9,561 nt of DNA from Bacillota bacterium (GCA_030705745.1 JAUZPT010000088.1:1-9561), one strand, 5' to 3'. Positions 1 through 9,048 are shown, counted from the stretch's first letter. Notes: generated from the letters alone by a model not told the origin. Numbers and translations are program-made.

Positions 1-1646
<1,646 letters not shown>

Positions 1647-1649
1647 TTA

Positions 1650-3899
1650 CTAAGCTTTTTTAATCGGTGCGAACTTTGCCAGCAGGCGTTTGATTCCGGT
1701 AGGGCTTGGGAAGGCAATATCAAGCTCGGTTCCTTCACCTTCGCCTTTCACGCTAACAACGGTACCAATGCCCCATTTTCCGTGTTCGGCTTTATCTCCG
1801 ACCTTCCAGCCGAGAGCATCCCCGCCTGTCGATGCCATCACTGGGCGTGCGACCGGTTTTCTCATTGCAGGTCCTGAAGCAGGTGTGCCAAACGATTTGC
1901 CCGCACTTCCAAAAGAGGTGCCTCGGCTGCCAAGTGGCGTACTCGCTTTTTTAACCGGCTCGACTCCATCCATCAAATCTTCAGGAATTTCCTTAATGAA
2001 TCGGGAAGGCGGATTCATGTTGGTTCGGCCGAATAACGTTCTCATTTGGGCATTGGTCATAAACAGCTGCTGCTCCGCCCTTGTGATCCCTACGTAAGCG
2101 AGGCGGCGTTCCTCTTCCATTTCCGCTTCTTCCATTAATGAACGGCTATGCGGGAAGACGCCTTCCTCCAGGCCAATGAGGAATACAACCGGAAATTCAA
2201 GTCCCTTGGCCGAATGGAGCGTCATAAGCACGACCTCTTCCGCTTTTTCTCCATCATCATTCATCGAATCGATATCGGCAACGAGAGCCAAATCAGTCAA
2301 AAATCCAACGAGCGTTTTATCTTCATTTGTTTCTTCAAAGTTTTTCGTAACAGACAATAATTCGTCTAAGTTTTCGAGGCGGCTTTGTGCTTCGAGTGAT
2401 TTTTCCGCCTTCAGCATTTCTCGGTAGCCCGATTTTTCAAGGACGTCCTCTACGAGCTCAGTAACCGTCAAGAATTCCTGCATTTGGGTATGCCCTTTAA
2501 TTAAATCCCGAAACTCGGCAGCTGCTTTCGTTGTTTTCGGGCTTAAGCCGATCAATTCAATCGATTCGAGGGCCTGATAAAGAGATAAATCATGCATCGC
2601 TGCAAAATTGGCGATTTTATCGACCGACGTTGAGCCGATGGCACGTTTCGGCACGTTTATGACACGTTGTAGGCTAATATCATCATCCGGATTGGAAATG
2701 AGGCGCAAATATGCAAGCATGTCCTTGATTTCTTTTCTGTCATAGAACTTGGTGCCGCCAACAATCGTATAGTCGATATTCGATTTAAGCAGCACTTCCT
2801 CCATCACACGCGACTGGGCGTTCGTCCGGTAAAGAATGGCGATATCAGACTGCTTCTTGCCGTCTCTCACCATTTCTTTTATTTTTCCGGCAACGAACTG
2901 TGCTTCTCCCTGCTCACTATCCGCACGATAATAAATGATTTTATTTCCTTCATCGTTTTCCGTCCAAAGATTTTTCGGCTTGCGATTCATATTTTTCGAA
3001 ATGACCTCATTTGCAGCAAGAAGGATCCTTTTGGTCGATCGATAGTTTTGTTCAAGGAAAATCGCCTGTGCATTCGGATAATCCTTTTCAAACGAAAGGA
3101 TATTCGCAATATCCGCACCCCTCCATCGATAGATGGACTGATCAGAGTCACCAACCACGCAAAGGTTTTTAAAACGGCTCGCCAGCAACTTCACAAGGAG
3201 GTATTGCGCCCTGTTCGTATCCTGGTACTCATCGACATGAATGTATTGGAACTTGCGCTGGTAGTATTCAAGCACTTCCGGCACACGTGTGAACAATTGA
3301 ATCGTCTTCATGATCAAATCATCGAAATCGAGTGCCTGGTTTTTACGGAGGCGACGCTGGAATTCCTCATACACCTCACTGACTCTCTTCTGATAATAAT
3401 CACCGGCTGTTTTCGCAAAATCTTCCGGCTCGATCAATTCGTTTTTGGCCGAGCTGATGGAGCCAAGAACCGCACGAGGATCCAATTGCTTTGGATCGAT
3501 GTTTTTATCTTTTAAAATACCTTTAATGACCGAGAGCTGGTCGGTCGTGTCGAGGATCGTAAAATTACGGTTAAAACCAATCCTGTCAATATCCCTGCGC
3601 AAAATTCTCACACACATCGAGTGGAACGTTGAAATCCAGATTTGTTCAGCGACGCCACCCATCATTTTCGAAATACGGTCCCTCATTTCACGGGCAGCCT
3701 TGTTTGTAAACGTGATGGCTAAAATGTTATAGGGAGCAATTCCTTTTTCAACCATTAAGTAGCCAATTCTGTGCGTTAAAACCCGCGTCTTTCCACTTCC
3801 TGCACCGGCCATTATTAACAGTGGCCCATCCGTCGCCTTGACGGCATTTTGTTGTTCCGGATTTAATCCATTTAAAAGCTTGTCTGTTAAAAATTGCAT
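1650..3899 (-). CDS. pcrA: ATP-dependent DNA helicase PcrA (UvrD/Rep superfamily 1)
   Basis: PcrA is a 3'-5' helicase acting in repair, rolling-circle plasmid replication and removal of RecA or stalled RNA polymerase. The protein has 749 residues, the usual length. Visible motifs are Walker A AGAGSGKT (31-38), Ia [11 protein letters not shown] (62-72), Walker B VDEYQDT (222-228), motif [16 protein letters not shown] (250-262), motif IV NYRST, motif [16 protein letters not shown] and motif [14 protein letters not shown]. The C-terminal 53 residues (from [14 protein letters not shown]) match the Tudor-like domain that contacts RNA polymerase; before it lies a low-complexity Gly/Ser/Pro/Ala linker. 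The frame is open back to an ATG at 3965, but that would place the promoter at 3937-3965 inside the gene. The ATG at 3899 gives [17 protein letters not shown], as in orthologues, and has a GGTGGTGA ribosome site. It probably forms a unit with ligA, driven by the promoter and LexA-like box just upstream and perhaps by read-through from pcrB. Confidence 0.98.
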   Translation of the reverse strand: MQFLTDKLLNGLNPEQQNAVKATDGPLLIMAGAGSGKTRVLTHRIGYLMVEKGIAPYNILAITFTNKAAREMRDRISKMMGGVAEQIWISTFHSMCVRILRRDIDRIGFNRNFTILDTTDQLSVIKGILKDKNIDPKQLDPRAVLGSISSAKNELIEPEDFAKTAGDYYQKRVSEVYEEFQRRLRKNQALDFDDLIMKTIQLFTRVPEVLEYYQRKFQYIHVDEYQDTNRAQYLLVKLLASRFKNLCVVGDSDQSIYRWRGADIANILSFEKDYPNAQAIFLEQNYRSTKRILLAANEVISKNMNRKPKNLWTENDEGNKIIYYRADSEQGEAQFVAGKIKEMVRDGKKQSDIAILYRTNAQSRVMEEVLLKSNIDYTIVGGTKFYDRKEIKDMLAYLRLISNPDDDISLQRVINVPKRAIGSTSVDKIANFAAMHDLSLYQALESIELIGLSPKTTKAAAEFRDLIKGHTQMQEFLTVTELVEDVLEKSGYREMLKAEKSLEAQSRLENLDELLSVTKNFEETNEDKTLVGFLTDLALVADIDSMNDDGEKAEEVVLMTLHSAKGLEFPVVFLIGLEEGVFPHSRSLMEEAEMEEERRLAYVGITRAEQQLFMTNAQMRTLFGRTNMNPPSRFIKEIPEDLMDGVEPVKKASTPLGSRGTSFGSAGKSFGTPASGPAMRKPVARPVMASTGGDALGWKVGDKAEHGKWGIGTVVSVKGEGEGTELDIAFPSPTGIKRLLAKFAPIKKA

Positions 3900-3915
3900 C
3901 GTCTTCACCACCAAC

Positions 3916-3929
3916 CAAACGTTTGTTCT
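3916..3929 (-). promoter_or_regulatory. Candidate LexA (DinR) SOS operator at the pcrA promoter
   Basis: On the minus strand the site reads AGAACAAACGTTTG. The Bacillus LexA/DinR consensus is CGAAC-RNRY-GTTYC. Here GAAC, all four spacer positions (A-A-A-C) and GTTT fit, and only the outermost base on each side differs. The site begins about 8 nt past the -10 box and covers the predicted start of transcription, where a bound repressor would block RNA polymerase. From memory, pcrA has been listed in the B. subtilis LexA regulon; that is not checked here. If right, PcrA and LigA rise after DNA damage. Confidence 0.6.
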
Positions 3930-3936
3930 TATTTTT

Positions 3937-3965
3937 ATTTTACCGTTCGAATTTCCTTTGTGCAA
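3937..3965 (-). promoter_or_regulatory. Putative sigma-A promoter of pcrA-ligA
   Basis: On the minus strand a -35-like TTGCAC (3965-3960) is followed by a 17-nt spacer and a -10 TAAAAT (3942-3937, five of six consensus bases). Transcription would begin near 3930, about 30 nt before the pcrA ATG. The -35 box is poor (three of six). The ideal spacing and the operator-like sequence at the predicted start support the call. Confidence 0.55.
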
Positions 3966-3998
3966 CGGTTACCTTAAGCTATTTTTAAATGTCTTCAA

Positions 3999-4028
3999 AT
4001 TCATAAAGTAGTCTACTGATTTATGAAT
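3999..4028 (-). terminator. AT-rich hairpin between pcrB and pcrA, possible weak terminator
   Basis: Nine-base arms ATTCATAAA (3999-4007) and TTTATGAAT (4020-4028) are perfectly complementary. Inside them is a second inverted repeat, AGTAG-T-CTACT, so the helix can nearly close with a small bulge. It begins 31 nt past the pcrB stop. On the minus strand no clean T-run follows, so termination would be weak. It could attenuate pcrB transcripts or protect the pcrB mRNA 3' end. The inverted repeat is seen; its function is not shown. Confidence 0.35.
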
Positions 4029-4058
4029 GCATCTTCGTATCCACGTGGAATCGAATCT

Positions 4059-4742
4059 TTACTGAACTGCTATTACAGTTTTAAGCGCTTCTTCAATGTT
4101 TTCATAAATCGTGTTGCCCACGACAATTACATCAGCATGAGTCGCCATTTCTGCCGCCTGTTCTGCTGTGGCGATTCCTCCACCGTAAAAGAGGGTCGAC
4201 GTTTGCAGCGTGCGCTTCACTTCTTCAGTTACGCGTGGATCGCCGTAAGTTCCACTGTATTCCAAATAAAAAATTGGCAGGTGGAACATTTTTTCCGCCA
4301 TCATCGCAAAAGCCTTTACATCATCAATCGACAAATCCGTATTGGCATTGGTCAGCTGAGCCGCTTTGCAGTCTCCATTCAAAATGCAATAGCCTTCCAT
4401 AGCGACTTCATTCCAATCGATTATTTCGCCAAATTCCTTCACGGCTTCAACATGTAAGCCTGTAACCCATCGCGGATCCCGGCTATTTAATACTGTCGGG
4501 ATAAAATACAGATCAAAACCCGGCGTAACCGTTTCAATACTAGACACCTCGAGCACACATGGTACTGTATAGCGGCGGATTCTTACCATTAAATCAAGAA
4601 CATTGTCGAGCGTAACACCATCCGTTCCGCCAACAATGACAGCATCTGTGCCTGACTCGCATATTCTTTCCAAATGTTCATCCGATATTTCTTTATTGGG
4701 GTCGAGTTTAAACGCATGGCGCCACTCGCGAAAATCGTACAT
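4059..4742 (-). CDS. pcrB: Heptaprenylglyceryl phosphate synthase PcrB
   Basis: PcrB joins heptaprenyl diphosphate to sn-glycerol-1-phosphate, forming an archaeal-type ether lipid precursor in Bacillales. It is a TIM-barrel enzyme of the GGGP synthase family. The 227-residue protein starts [15 protein letters not shown], where K12 and D14 belong to the conserved KLDP loop. It carries [14 protein letters not shown] (31-44), the signature FYLEYSG (158-164) and phosphate-binding loops FYGGGI (185-190) and VVGNTIYE (207-214). The frame stays open to an ATG at 4778, but that codon overlaps the -10 box. The ATG at 4742 has GGGAGG 8 nt upstream and gives the family's N-terminus. The gene is separated from yerC upstream by a strong terminator, and from pcrA downstream by 159 bp with a second promoter. 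It is not known to work with PcrA; the name comes only from its position. Confidence 0.96.
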   Translation of the reverse strand: MYDFREWRHAFKLDPNKEISDEHLERICESGTDAVIVGGTDGVTLDNVLDLMVRIRRYTVPCVLEVSSIETVTPGFDLYFIPTVLNSRDPRWVTGLHVEAVKEFGEIIDWNEVAMEGYCILNGDCKAAQLTNANTDLSIDDVKAFAMMAEKMFHLPIFYLEYSGTYGDPRVTEEVKRTLQTSTLFYGGGIATAEQAAEMATHADVIVVGNTIYENIEEALKTVIAVQ

Positions 4743-4776
4743 CCCAAAATCCTCCCATTCGCTAGTCCATTTCACC

Positions 4777-4785
4777 ATTATATCA
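4777..4785 (-). promoter_or_regulatory. Extended -10 promoter of pcrB
   Basis: On the minus strand TGATATAAT (4785-4777) combines a perfect TATAAT with the TGn extension. No good TTGACA-like box lies 16-18 nt upstream, only a T-rich tract, which fits an extended -10 promoter. Transcription would start near 4770, giving a leader of about 28 nt with the GGGAGG site. It lies between the yerC terminator and pcrB, so pcrB can be expressed apart from yerABC. Confidence 0.65.
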
Positions 4786-4892
4786 TTTGGAGTAAATATT
4801 AAAAAAGAAAACGGCGGAATGCATTCATAGAAATGATTTCCTCACAAACAATGAGTCAATGTGGCTTAAACTGCACCACAATTAAAAAGCAA

Positions 4893-4923
4893 AAAGAGGC
4901 TGACTCAAAGGGTCAGCCTCTTT
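4893..4923 (-). terminator. Intrinsic terminator after yerC
   Basis: Perfect 12-bp arms AAAGAGGCTGAC (4893-4904) and GTCAGCCTCTTT (4912-4923) surround a 7-nt loop. In the minus direction the helix is followed by TTGCTTTTT, a good T-run. It begins 3 nt past the yerC stop, so it ends the yerABC transcript. The other direction also has a short run (GTTTT), so weak bidirectional action is possible. Confidence 0.92.
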
Positions 4924-4926
4924 GTT

Positions 4927-5247
4927 TTATGCCTCTTCGTTTACAGTTTGTTCATCAAAGTCCTTAATTCGATCCAGCGCCATTTCGTAGGCATCATTTC
5001 CATAATTCAAACAGCGCTTGACACGCGATATCGTCGCTGTGCTAGCACCTGTTTCAGTTTCAATTTTATGGTACGTTTTTCCATCCTTCAGCATTCTGGC
5101 TACTTCAAGACGCTGTGCCAACGATTGAATTTCATTGATCGTGCAAAGGTCGTCGAAAAAACGGTAGCATTCTTCTAAATCATTTAATGACAGTATGGCT
5201 TTAAAAAGCTGATCCAGCTCTTTTCCTCTAAGTTTATTGATTTGCAT
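4927..5247 (-). CDS. yerC: YerC/YecD family TrpR-like transcriptional regulator
   Basis: This small all-helical DNA-binding protein of the TrpR superfamily has 106 residues, the usual length. The segment from about 38 to 53, with INEIQSLAQRLEVARML, is the conserved TrpR-like core. A helix-turn-helix lies at roughly 57-80 (KTYHKIETETGASTATISRV), with ATISRVKR as recognition helix. The C-terminus is acidic. The ATG at 5247 has AAAGGAG 8 nt upstream and follows the yerB stop by 19 bp, so yerB and yerC are cotranscribed. Relatives of YerC have been proposed, under the name HisR, to be histidine-responsive repressors of histidine genes in Firmicutes. I recall this and cannot test it here; no his gene is in the window. 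The family assignment is firm, the target is not. Confidence 0.93.
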   Translation of the reverse strand: MQINKLRGKELDQLFKAILSLNDLEECYRFFDDLCTINEIQSLAQRLEVARMLKDGKTYHKIETETGASTATISRVKRCLNYGNDAYEMALDRIKDFDEQTVNEEA

Positions 5248-5266
5248 TCTTTACTCTCCTTTAAAT

Positions 5267-6319
5267 CTATTGGACGTTAAATTTCACACTTTTTAAAAGG
5301 CCAGGTTCGGTCGGAATGATGTTTACCCACGTTTTTCCCGGGACAAATGGCACTTCGGATCCATTTAGGAAAGGGACAATTCTTCCATCGAGGTTTTTCC
5401 ATTCGACTTCATTCAACTTCCCTTTTTGAAGTAGATAGGCTTTCCCGCCGGATTTCATGTCAATTTCCCTGCGCCCTGATTTATCAACGATTTGATGCTT
5501 CATTTCAACAATGAAAATATTATCAAGCAAAATGGGGGCTTTCGTTTCCAAATCAATCGTCTGTACATCGGTCGAAAAGCGTTTGTATTTTCCTATTGTC
5601 GGATCATAATCATATCTGGCATTGAAAATTCTGCTTCCATAATACGAAACTAATGCTGAATGAACATCCCTGCCAGACAGTTTACCGCTTTCCTCATCCG
5701 TCATAAACGTAAAGGCGGCAGGAGTTTTTGTCATTTGATAATGCCTTAGTCTGGCACCTTTTAAAATGTTTTGATACGTAATATACGAATTGTGGGGTGG
5801 TTTTCGGAAACTTGCTCGTTTGAATAACGTTCCGTCGTACTCCATCCCGTTCAAATTATCAATATAACCCGACTGAAGCATTCGCTTCGCTTCCGGACTG
5901 TAACCGTGGGCAATGTACAGACTGTCCAATCCTTTTGCAAGCTCAATATAGTAACTGCGCGCACTTCGGACAGGTCCAACTTTTTCAGGTTTTTCACTTT
6001 GAAAAACAGCGAGAAATCTGGTCACGTTCCCCTCAGCGAGAATTTCATAAATAATATCTGCTTTATTTAAACCAGATTGTGGCCGCGCTTGTGGCAAGTT
6101 ATTGATCATGACTGCGACCGCCCTGCCATCCGTTTTCTCCTTTGACCTTATTCCAGTCAGCGGGAATTGATAAGGGAGAGACGTATCCTTTTCCGTTTGT
6201 TTTTCAACTTTAGGTATTTCATTCGTTTTTTCGGAAGTTTTTTTATGGACTTCTTTATGGCTGCAGCCCGACAGAAGCAATAGAATGGCTGTTGTTACAG
6301 CAGCCCATCTTTTAATCAT
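5267..6319 (-). CDS. yerB: YerB, DUF3048 domain lipoprotein
   Basis: This is a secreted, membrane-anchored lipoprotein of unknown biochemical function, 350 residues. The N-terminus has a type II signal peptide: positive MIKRW, a hydrophobic core AAVTTAILLLL and the lipobox L-S-G-C with C19 as the lipid-bearing cysteine. A charged Lys/Glu-rich linker (about 20-48) follows, as often seen just outside the membrane. The DUF3048 N-terminal part is clear from VAVMINNLPQARPQSGLNKA (68-87), ADIIYEILAEG and KVGPVRSARSYY (113-124); the C-terminal half ends in a beta-rich region. The ATG at 6319 is preceded by AGGGGTG about 8 nt away. The gene lies 65 bp after yerA and 19 bp before yerC, with no terminator recognised between them, so it is the middle gene of the unit. 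Conserved gene order does not reveal its role. Confidence 0.94.
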   Translation of the reverse strand: MIKRWAAVTTAILLLLSGCSHKEVHKKTSEKTNEIPKVEKQTEKDTSLPYQFPLTGIRSKEKTDGRAVAVMINNLPQARPQSGLNKADIIYEILAEGNVTRFLAVFQSEKPEKVGPVRSARSYYIELAKGLDSLYIAHGYSPEAKRMLQSGYIDNLNGMEYDGTLFKRASFRKPPHNSYITYQNILKGARLRHYQMTKTPAAFTFMTDEESGKLSGRDVHSALVSYYGSRIFNARYDYDPTIGKYKRFSTDVQTIDLETKAPILLDNIFIVEMKHQIVDKSGRREIDMKSGGKAYLLQKGKLNEVEWKNLDGRIVPFLNGSEVPFVPGKTWVNIIPTEPGLLKSVKFNVQ

Positions 6320-6384
6320 ATAAACACCCCTAATTAAAGCTTGGTGCTGCCTAATCTCAAAAAGAAGTCGATCTCTTTCATATT

Positions 6385-8124
6385 TTAACGCATTATCGAT
6401 GGAAAGAGTATCATTTTATTCATGACGTCGTACATTCCTTGCTGGGTAATGCGGATATACGGCAAATGGGTCGAAGAAAAGAATAACAGGCTGTATACAG
6501 GGTCGGAAAATGCATAACCTCTCTCCCTAAGCTCAGCAAGCAAACGTTTTTCTTTCTCGATCAATTCCTCCACAGGCAAATCGGTCATGATCCCTCCCAA
6601 TTCAAGAGGAATTTCACAAACAGATTGCCCTTTCTCGGAAAGCACGATGCCACCGCCCAACTGACGCATTCGATTAAAGGCATTCAGCATATCGTCCTTG
6701 TTTTTTCCAATTAAGATAATATCGCCTGTATTGGAGAAAGAACTGGCCAATCCGCCCACATGGGTTGCAAAACCCTTTAACAGCGTATTAATTCGCCACT
6801 TTCCTTTTCGATCAATCAGCATGAAGAAACACTCATTGTGCTCGCACGAAAGTTCATCGGTTGAGACGTCAATCGAAATCGAGTACGGCTTCGTAATGAC
6901 CGCATTTTCCATTTGAATCCCGAATGGCATGGAAAACTGCAGATCGTCTCCATTCAGATCCCAATCCATCATCATCGGCCCGAGACCGTGTTCCTCCCAA
7001 TGAATTGGAGAGAATTCGTTTATTTTTTTGCCTTCTCGTTTGACCCATTTCCCTTTCGAAAGCACCGACACGGGAGTTGGATTTTCTTTATTTTTTAAAA
7101 AATTGATGCTAGCTACACGGCCGGTCGCAATATTTCCATGAAGATGCTCGATATTGTAGTACCGGGCCACGTTAACGGTTCCCATATTATATGCATCGAT
7201 GAGCGGAACACCTTTTCCGATAGCAATTCGAATCATTTGGTCGATCATTCCTTGTTCATAAAACCCAGAGGAGGAACCGTCTGTCGTAAACATTAATTTA
7301 TCGTACGCTTCTATTCCAAGGCGTTTCATGTCGTCAAGCAATGATGGCAAATCAGGCCTGATGGACGAATAACGCAGTGAAACCATATAACCCTGCATCA
7401 AGCGATTGTACACCTCTTCACCTGTCATCGCCTCATGGTCACAATCCGCACCCAATAGCATCATTTTGGCGAGCGTTTTCTCAGAAGCACCTGGAAAATG
7501 CCCTTCGATTTGCTTGCGCCTCCGCTTTGCTTCTTGAATCCAATGTAGCATCCAGTCATCCCCGTCAAGCAGCTTTGGCCACCCAGTTAATTCACCACCC
7601 TGCAAAACTGAATCGAGCTCAAGCCACGATTTAATATTGCTCTGAGAAAATACTTTGTCCTCGTTCTGAATTTCTGTCTGCGCATCAAATCTGCACCACC
7701 AGAACATGCTGACGGGACCTCTTTGCAATTCACTCAACAATGAAAACGCTTTCTTTGTTTCCAAATGCAAAACAAGGGCCATATTATCATTTAACAGTGT
7801 TGTTGTTCCAAAATGGGAAGCATAAGCCGCCAAGGAATGGGGATTATATAATTGAAATGGATGTGCGTGGGGTTCAATATAACCCGGAACGAGAATTTCG
7901 TCGCTGCAATCCATCACTTCACAGCCGTCCAGATTTTCTGGCAGTCTGTCGCCAACATACACAATCCGGTCACCTGAAATCCAGATGTTGGCTTTCATCC
8001 ACTGTCGAAAAGTCTGATTTAAATAGGTGGCATTTTTCAATAAAATGTCCGGCGATTTTGAACCATCGATAACAGCAACATGTTCACGCAAGTGCTTACT
8101 TTTCCAACGGTAACGCTGTTCCAT
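6385..8124 (-). CDS. yerA: YerA, adenine deaminase-family amidohydrolase
   Basis: This 579-residue metal-dependent amidohydrolase resembles adenine deaminase AdeC. The N-terminal beta domain leads into GYIEPHAHPFQ (81-91), where H86 and H88 are the HxH metal ligands. A likely bridging glutamate is E178 in GGELTGWP. EGHFPG (207-212, H209), DCDHE (227-231) and RYSS (251-254) match the order of AdeC motifs GHAPG, SDHE and the REGS-like strand. FTTDGSSSGF (279-288) supplies the catalytic aspartate D282. NMGTVNVARYY and a C-terminal LPYIRITQQGMYDV (554-567) also match AdeC. Classical AdeC has DxHxH at the first motif, but here the first residue is glutamate, so adenine may not be the substrate. 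B. subtilis has both proteins, and YerA is only a putative deaminase. The start has AAAGGAGGG about 10 nt upstream. It is the first gene of yerABC. Confidence 0.92.
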   Translation of the reverse strand: MEQRYRWKSKHLREHVAVIDGSKSPDILLKNATYLNQTFRQWMKANIWISGDRIVYVGDRLPENLDGCEVMDCSDEILVPGYIEPHAHPFQLYNPHSLAAYASHFGTTTLLNDNMALVLHLETKKAFSLLSELQRGPVSMFWWCRFDAQTEIQNEDKVFSQSNIKSWLELDSVLQGGELTGWPKLLDGDDWMLHWIQEAKRRRKQIEGHFPGASEKTLAKMMLLGADCDHEAMTGEEVYNRLMQGYMVSLRYSSIRPDLPSLLDDMKRLGIEAYDKLMFTTDGSSSGFYEQGMIDQMIRIAIGKGVPLIDAYNMGTVNVARYYNIEHLHGNIATGRVASINFLKNKENPTPVSVLSKGKWVKREGKKINEFSPIHWEEHGLGPMMMDWDLNGDDLQFSMPFGIQMENAVITKPYSISIDVSTDELSCEHNECFFMLIDRKGKWRINTLLKGFATHVGGLASSFSNTGDIILIGKNKDDMLNAFNRMRQLGGGIVLSEKGQSVCEIPLELGGIMTDLPVEELIEKEKRLLAELRERGYAFSDPVYSLLFFSSTHLPYIRITQQGMYDVMNKMILFPSIMR

Positions 8125-8148
8125 CCTAGGTGACCCTCCTTTAAGTTG

Positions 8149-8178
8149 ATTTTAAAAATTTAATTTGCGATTTATCAA
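8149..8178 (-). promoter_or_regulatory. Putative sigma-A promoter of yerABC
   Basis: On the minus strand TTGATA (8178-8173, five of six bases) is separated by 18 nt from TAAAAT (8154-8149, five of six). Transcription would begin near 8142, just before the AAAGGAGGG site, leaving a very short leader of about 19 nt. The region is AT-rich, so chance matches are likely. Confidence 0.4.
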
Positions 8179-8329
8179 AAAGATTGATTTTCGAATCGAA
8201 GTCATGGTGCTAATTTCACAAAAAAGAAAGCCCTTACAAAAACTGTCGATTCTATCCTACCATACTTCCATTTATGCCGCATTAAGGATTTGGAAATAAA
8301 TTATCAAATTTCAAGAAGGAGTGCACAAT

Positions 8330-8740
8330 ATGAAAATCAAACCGAATATTGGAATCATCAACGCTTTAATCCGCATCACAATCGGCTTTACCGTTATCTC
8401 CTGGAGCACAGCTAAACTGGTCAAAAAGCCTTGGCGTGATTCATACTTGTTAATGGCCATGCTCGGGGCAATGAAAATCGCCGAAGGTATCGTCCGCTTC
8501 TGTCCTGTCACAGCACTTTTTGAAAGAGGACAGGACATGATGGGGGGAAATGACGGGTTTATGAAGCATGATGATCATAATCACGAACCATTCGTCCCAG
8601 CGAATCATTCAGATAAGAAAGAAGATAAAGGCGGGTCGGTTGAAAACCAAGCGCTATTCGAACAAATTAAAAACTCCGTCGCTGGAGGAGACCTTGATGG
8701 AGCGAAGCTTGACAAAATACTTCCGACAAATCCTTCATAA
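8330..8740 (+). CDS. DUF2892 (YgaP-like) small membrane protein with His-rich tail
   Basis: This 136-residue protein starts MKIKPNIGIINALIRITIGF, the typical opening of DUF2892 proteins (Asn-Ala-x-x-Arg before the first hydrophobic helix). Two membrane segments are likely, at about 8-26 and 38-56, followed by RFCPVTALFERG, which matches the FCP motif common in this family. The rest is soluble: a stretch rich in His and Asp (KHDDHNHEPFVPANH, about 79-93), a Lys/Asp/Gly linker and a predicted amphipathic C-terminal helix with ALFEQIKNSV. The histidine cluster could bind metal, but that is inference. The frame also has a GTG at 8321, but that codon overlaps the AAGAAGGAG ribosome site, which lies 8 nt before the ATG at 8330. 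A weak promoter pair TTACAA-18-TACCAT lies about 60 bp upstream. The gene is divergent from yerA and ends at a strong terminator, so it is probably transcribed alone. Function unknown. Confidence 0.88.
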   Translation: MKIKPNIGIINALIRITIGFTVISWSTAKLVKKPWRDSYLLMAMLGAMKIAEGIVRFCPVTALFERGQDMMGGNDGFMKHDDHNHEPFVPANHSDKKEDKGGSVENQALFEQIKNSVAGGDLDGAKLDKILPTNPS

Positions 8741-8751
8741 GTTTGGCTCGA

Positions 8752-8784
8752 TGCCTCATTGCTTTTTGCGATGAGGCACTTTTT
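8752..8784 (+). terminator. Intrinsic terminator after the DUF2892 gene
   Basis: An 11-bp stem, TGCCTCATTGC (8752-8762) with GCGATGAGGCA (8768-8778), closes with one U-G pair over a TTTTT loop and is followed by CTTTTT. It lies 11 nt past the stop codon and marks the end of the single-gene transcript. Confidence 0.92.
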
Positions 8785-8824
8785 ATGTGTGCAATAGAGG
8801 ACTTCGGGCTGGGGAAATTGCAAT

Positions 8825-8919
8825 TGTAGATAAACAACGAAATTTTGTAGATAAACCGGAGAAAAATGTAGATAAACGGTGAAAAATTGTAGATAAACAT
8901 GGGAAAAATGTAGATAAAC
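8825..8919 (+). repeat. Five identical 11-mers at an exact 21-bp period (iteron-like array)
   Basis: The 11-mer TGTAGATAAAC occurs at 8825-8835, 8846-8856, 8867-8877, 8888-8898 and 8909-8919, always in the same orientation and always 21 bp apart, which is two helical turns. The five copies are identical, while the 10-bp spacers differ (aacgaaattt, cggagaaaaa, ggtgaaaaat, atgggaaaaa) and share only a G then A-tract bias. Perfect units with free spacers look like protein sites rather than a decaying tandem duplication. Each copy, read on the minus strand, contains TTATCTACA, which differs from the DnaA box TTATCCACA at one position (the sixth). Alternatives are a site for another protein or a dispersed intergenic repeat common in the host genome. 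Confidence 0.9.
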
Positions 8920-9010
8920 GTGAATATTTATCTTTTAATACTCCAAATACCCTTTTTTATACATATAAAAGATGAGTTTTGCTTCCCAGCCTCATTTTTC
9001 ATCCTTTCGA

Positions 9011-9020
9011 TGTAGATAAA
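9011..9020 (+). repeat. Isolated sixth copy of the 11-mer (10 of 11 bases)
   Basis: TGTAGATAAA matches the first ten bases of the array unit, in the same orientation, with A instead of C at the eleventh. It starts 102 bp after the start of the fifth copy, which is not a multiple of 21, so it is out of phase. It lies 75 bp before the VOC start codon. By chance alone a 10-base match this close would be uncommon, but the AT-rich context makes it less striking. Confidence 0.6.
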
Positions 9021-9048
9021 ATACGGCGAAAGAGCAATGTTGAAAAAA

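Noticed and set aside
3900..3965. 22-residue N-terminal extension of PcrA from the ATG at 3965
   Set aside because: It would contain the promoter and the LexA-like box, is not part of the PcrA family N-terminus, and the ATG at 3899 has a suitable ribosome site.
4023..4457. Plus-strand open frame opposite pcrB
   Set aside because: It is antisense to a clearly recognised gene, lacks a ribosome site and has a composition typical of a shadow frame; the other long plus-strand frames across pcrA, yerA and ligA were rejected for the same reason.
4743..4778. 12-residue N-terminal extension of PcrB from the ATG at 4778
   Set aside because: That ATG overlaps the TATAAT box, so the transcript would start after it, and the 4742 start has a better ribosome site and the family N-terminus.
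8125..8329. Riboswitch or purine-regulator site upstream of yerA
   Set aside because: I looked for a purine riboswitch fold and PurR-type boxes in the divergent region because of the deaminase annotation. Neither was convincing, and the predicted leader is too short for a riboswitch.
8826..8882. Plus-strand reading of the array as VDK-repeat peptide
   Set aside because: The frame hits a TGA in the third unit (8880-8882) and has no start codon with a ribosome site, so the repeats do not form a continuous coding sequence.
8667..8900. Minus-strand open frame with heptad repeats FIYN/FIYK across the array
   Set aside because: It has no ribosome site, runs antisense through the terminator and the end of the DUF2892 gene, and its seven-residue period simply follows from the 21-bp DNA repeat.
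8825..8919. CRISPR array
   Set aside because: The units are only 11 bp with 10-bp spacers, not dyad-symmetric, and no cas gene is present; real arrays have repeats and spacers of about 25-40 bp.
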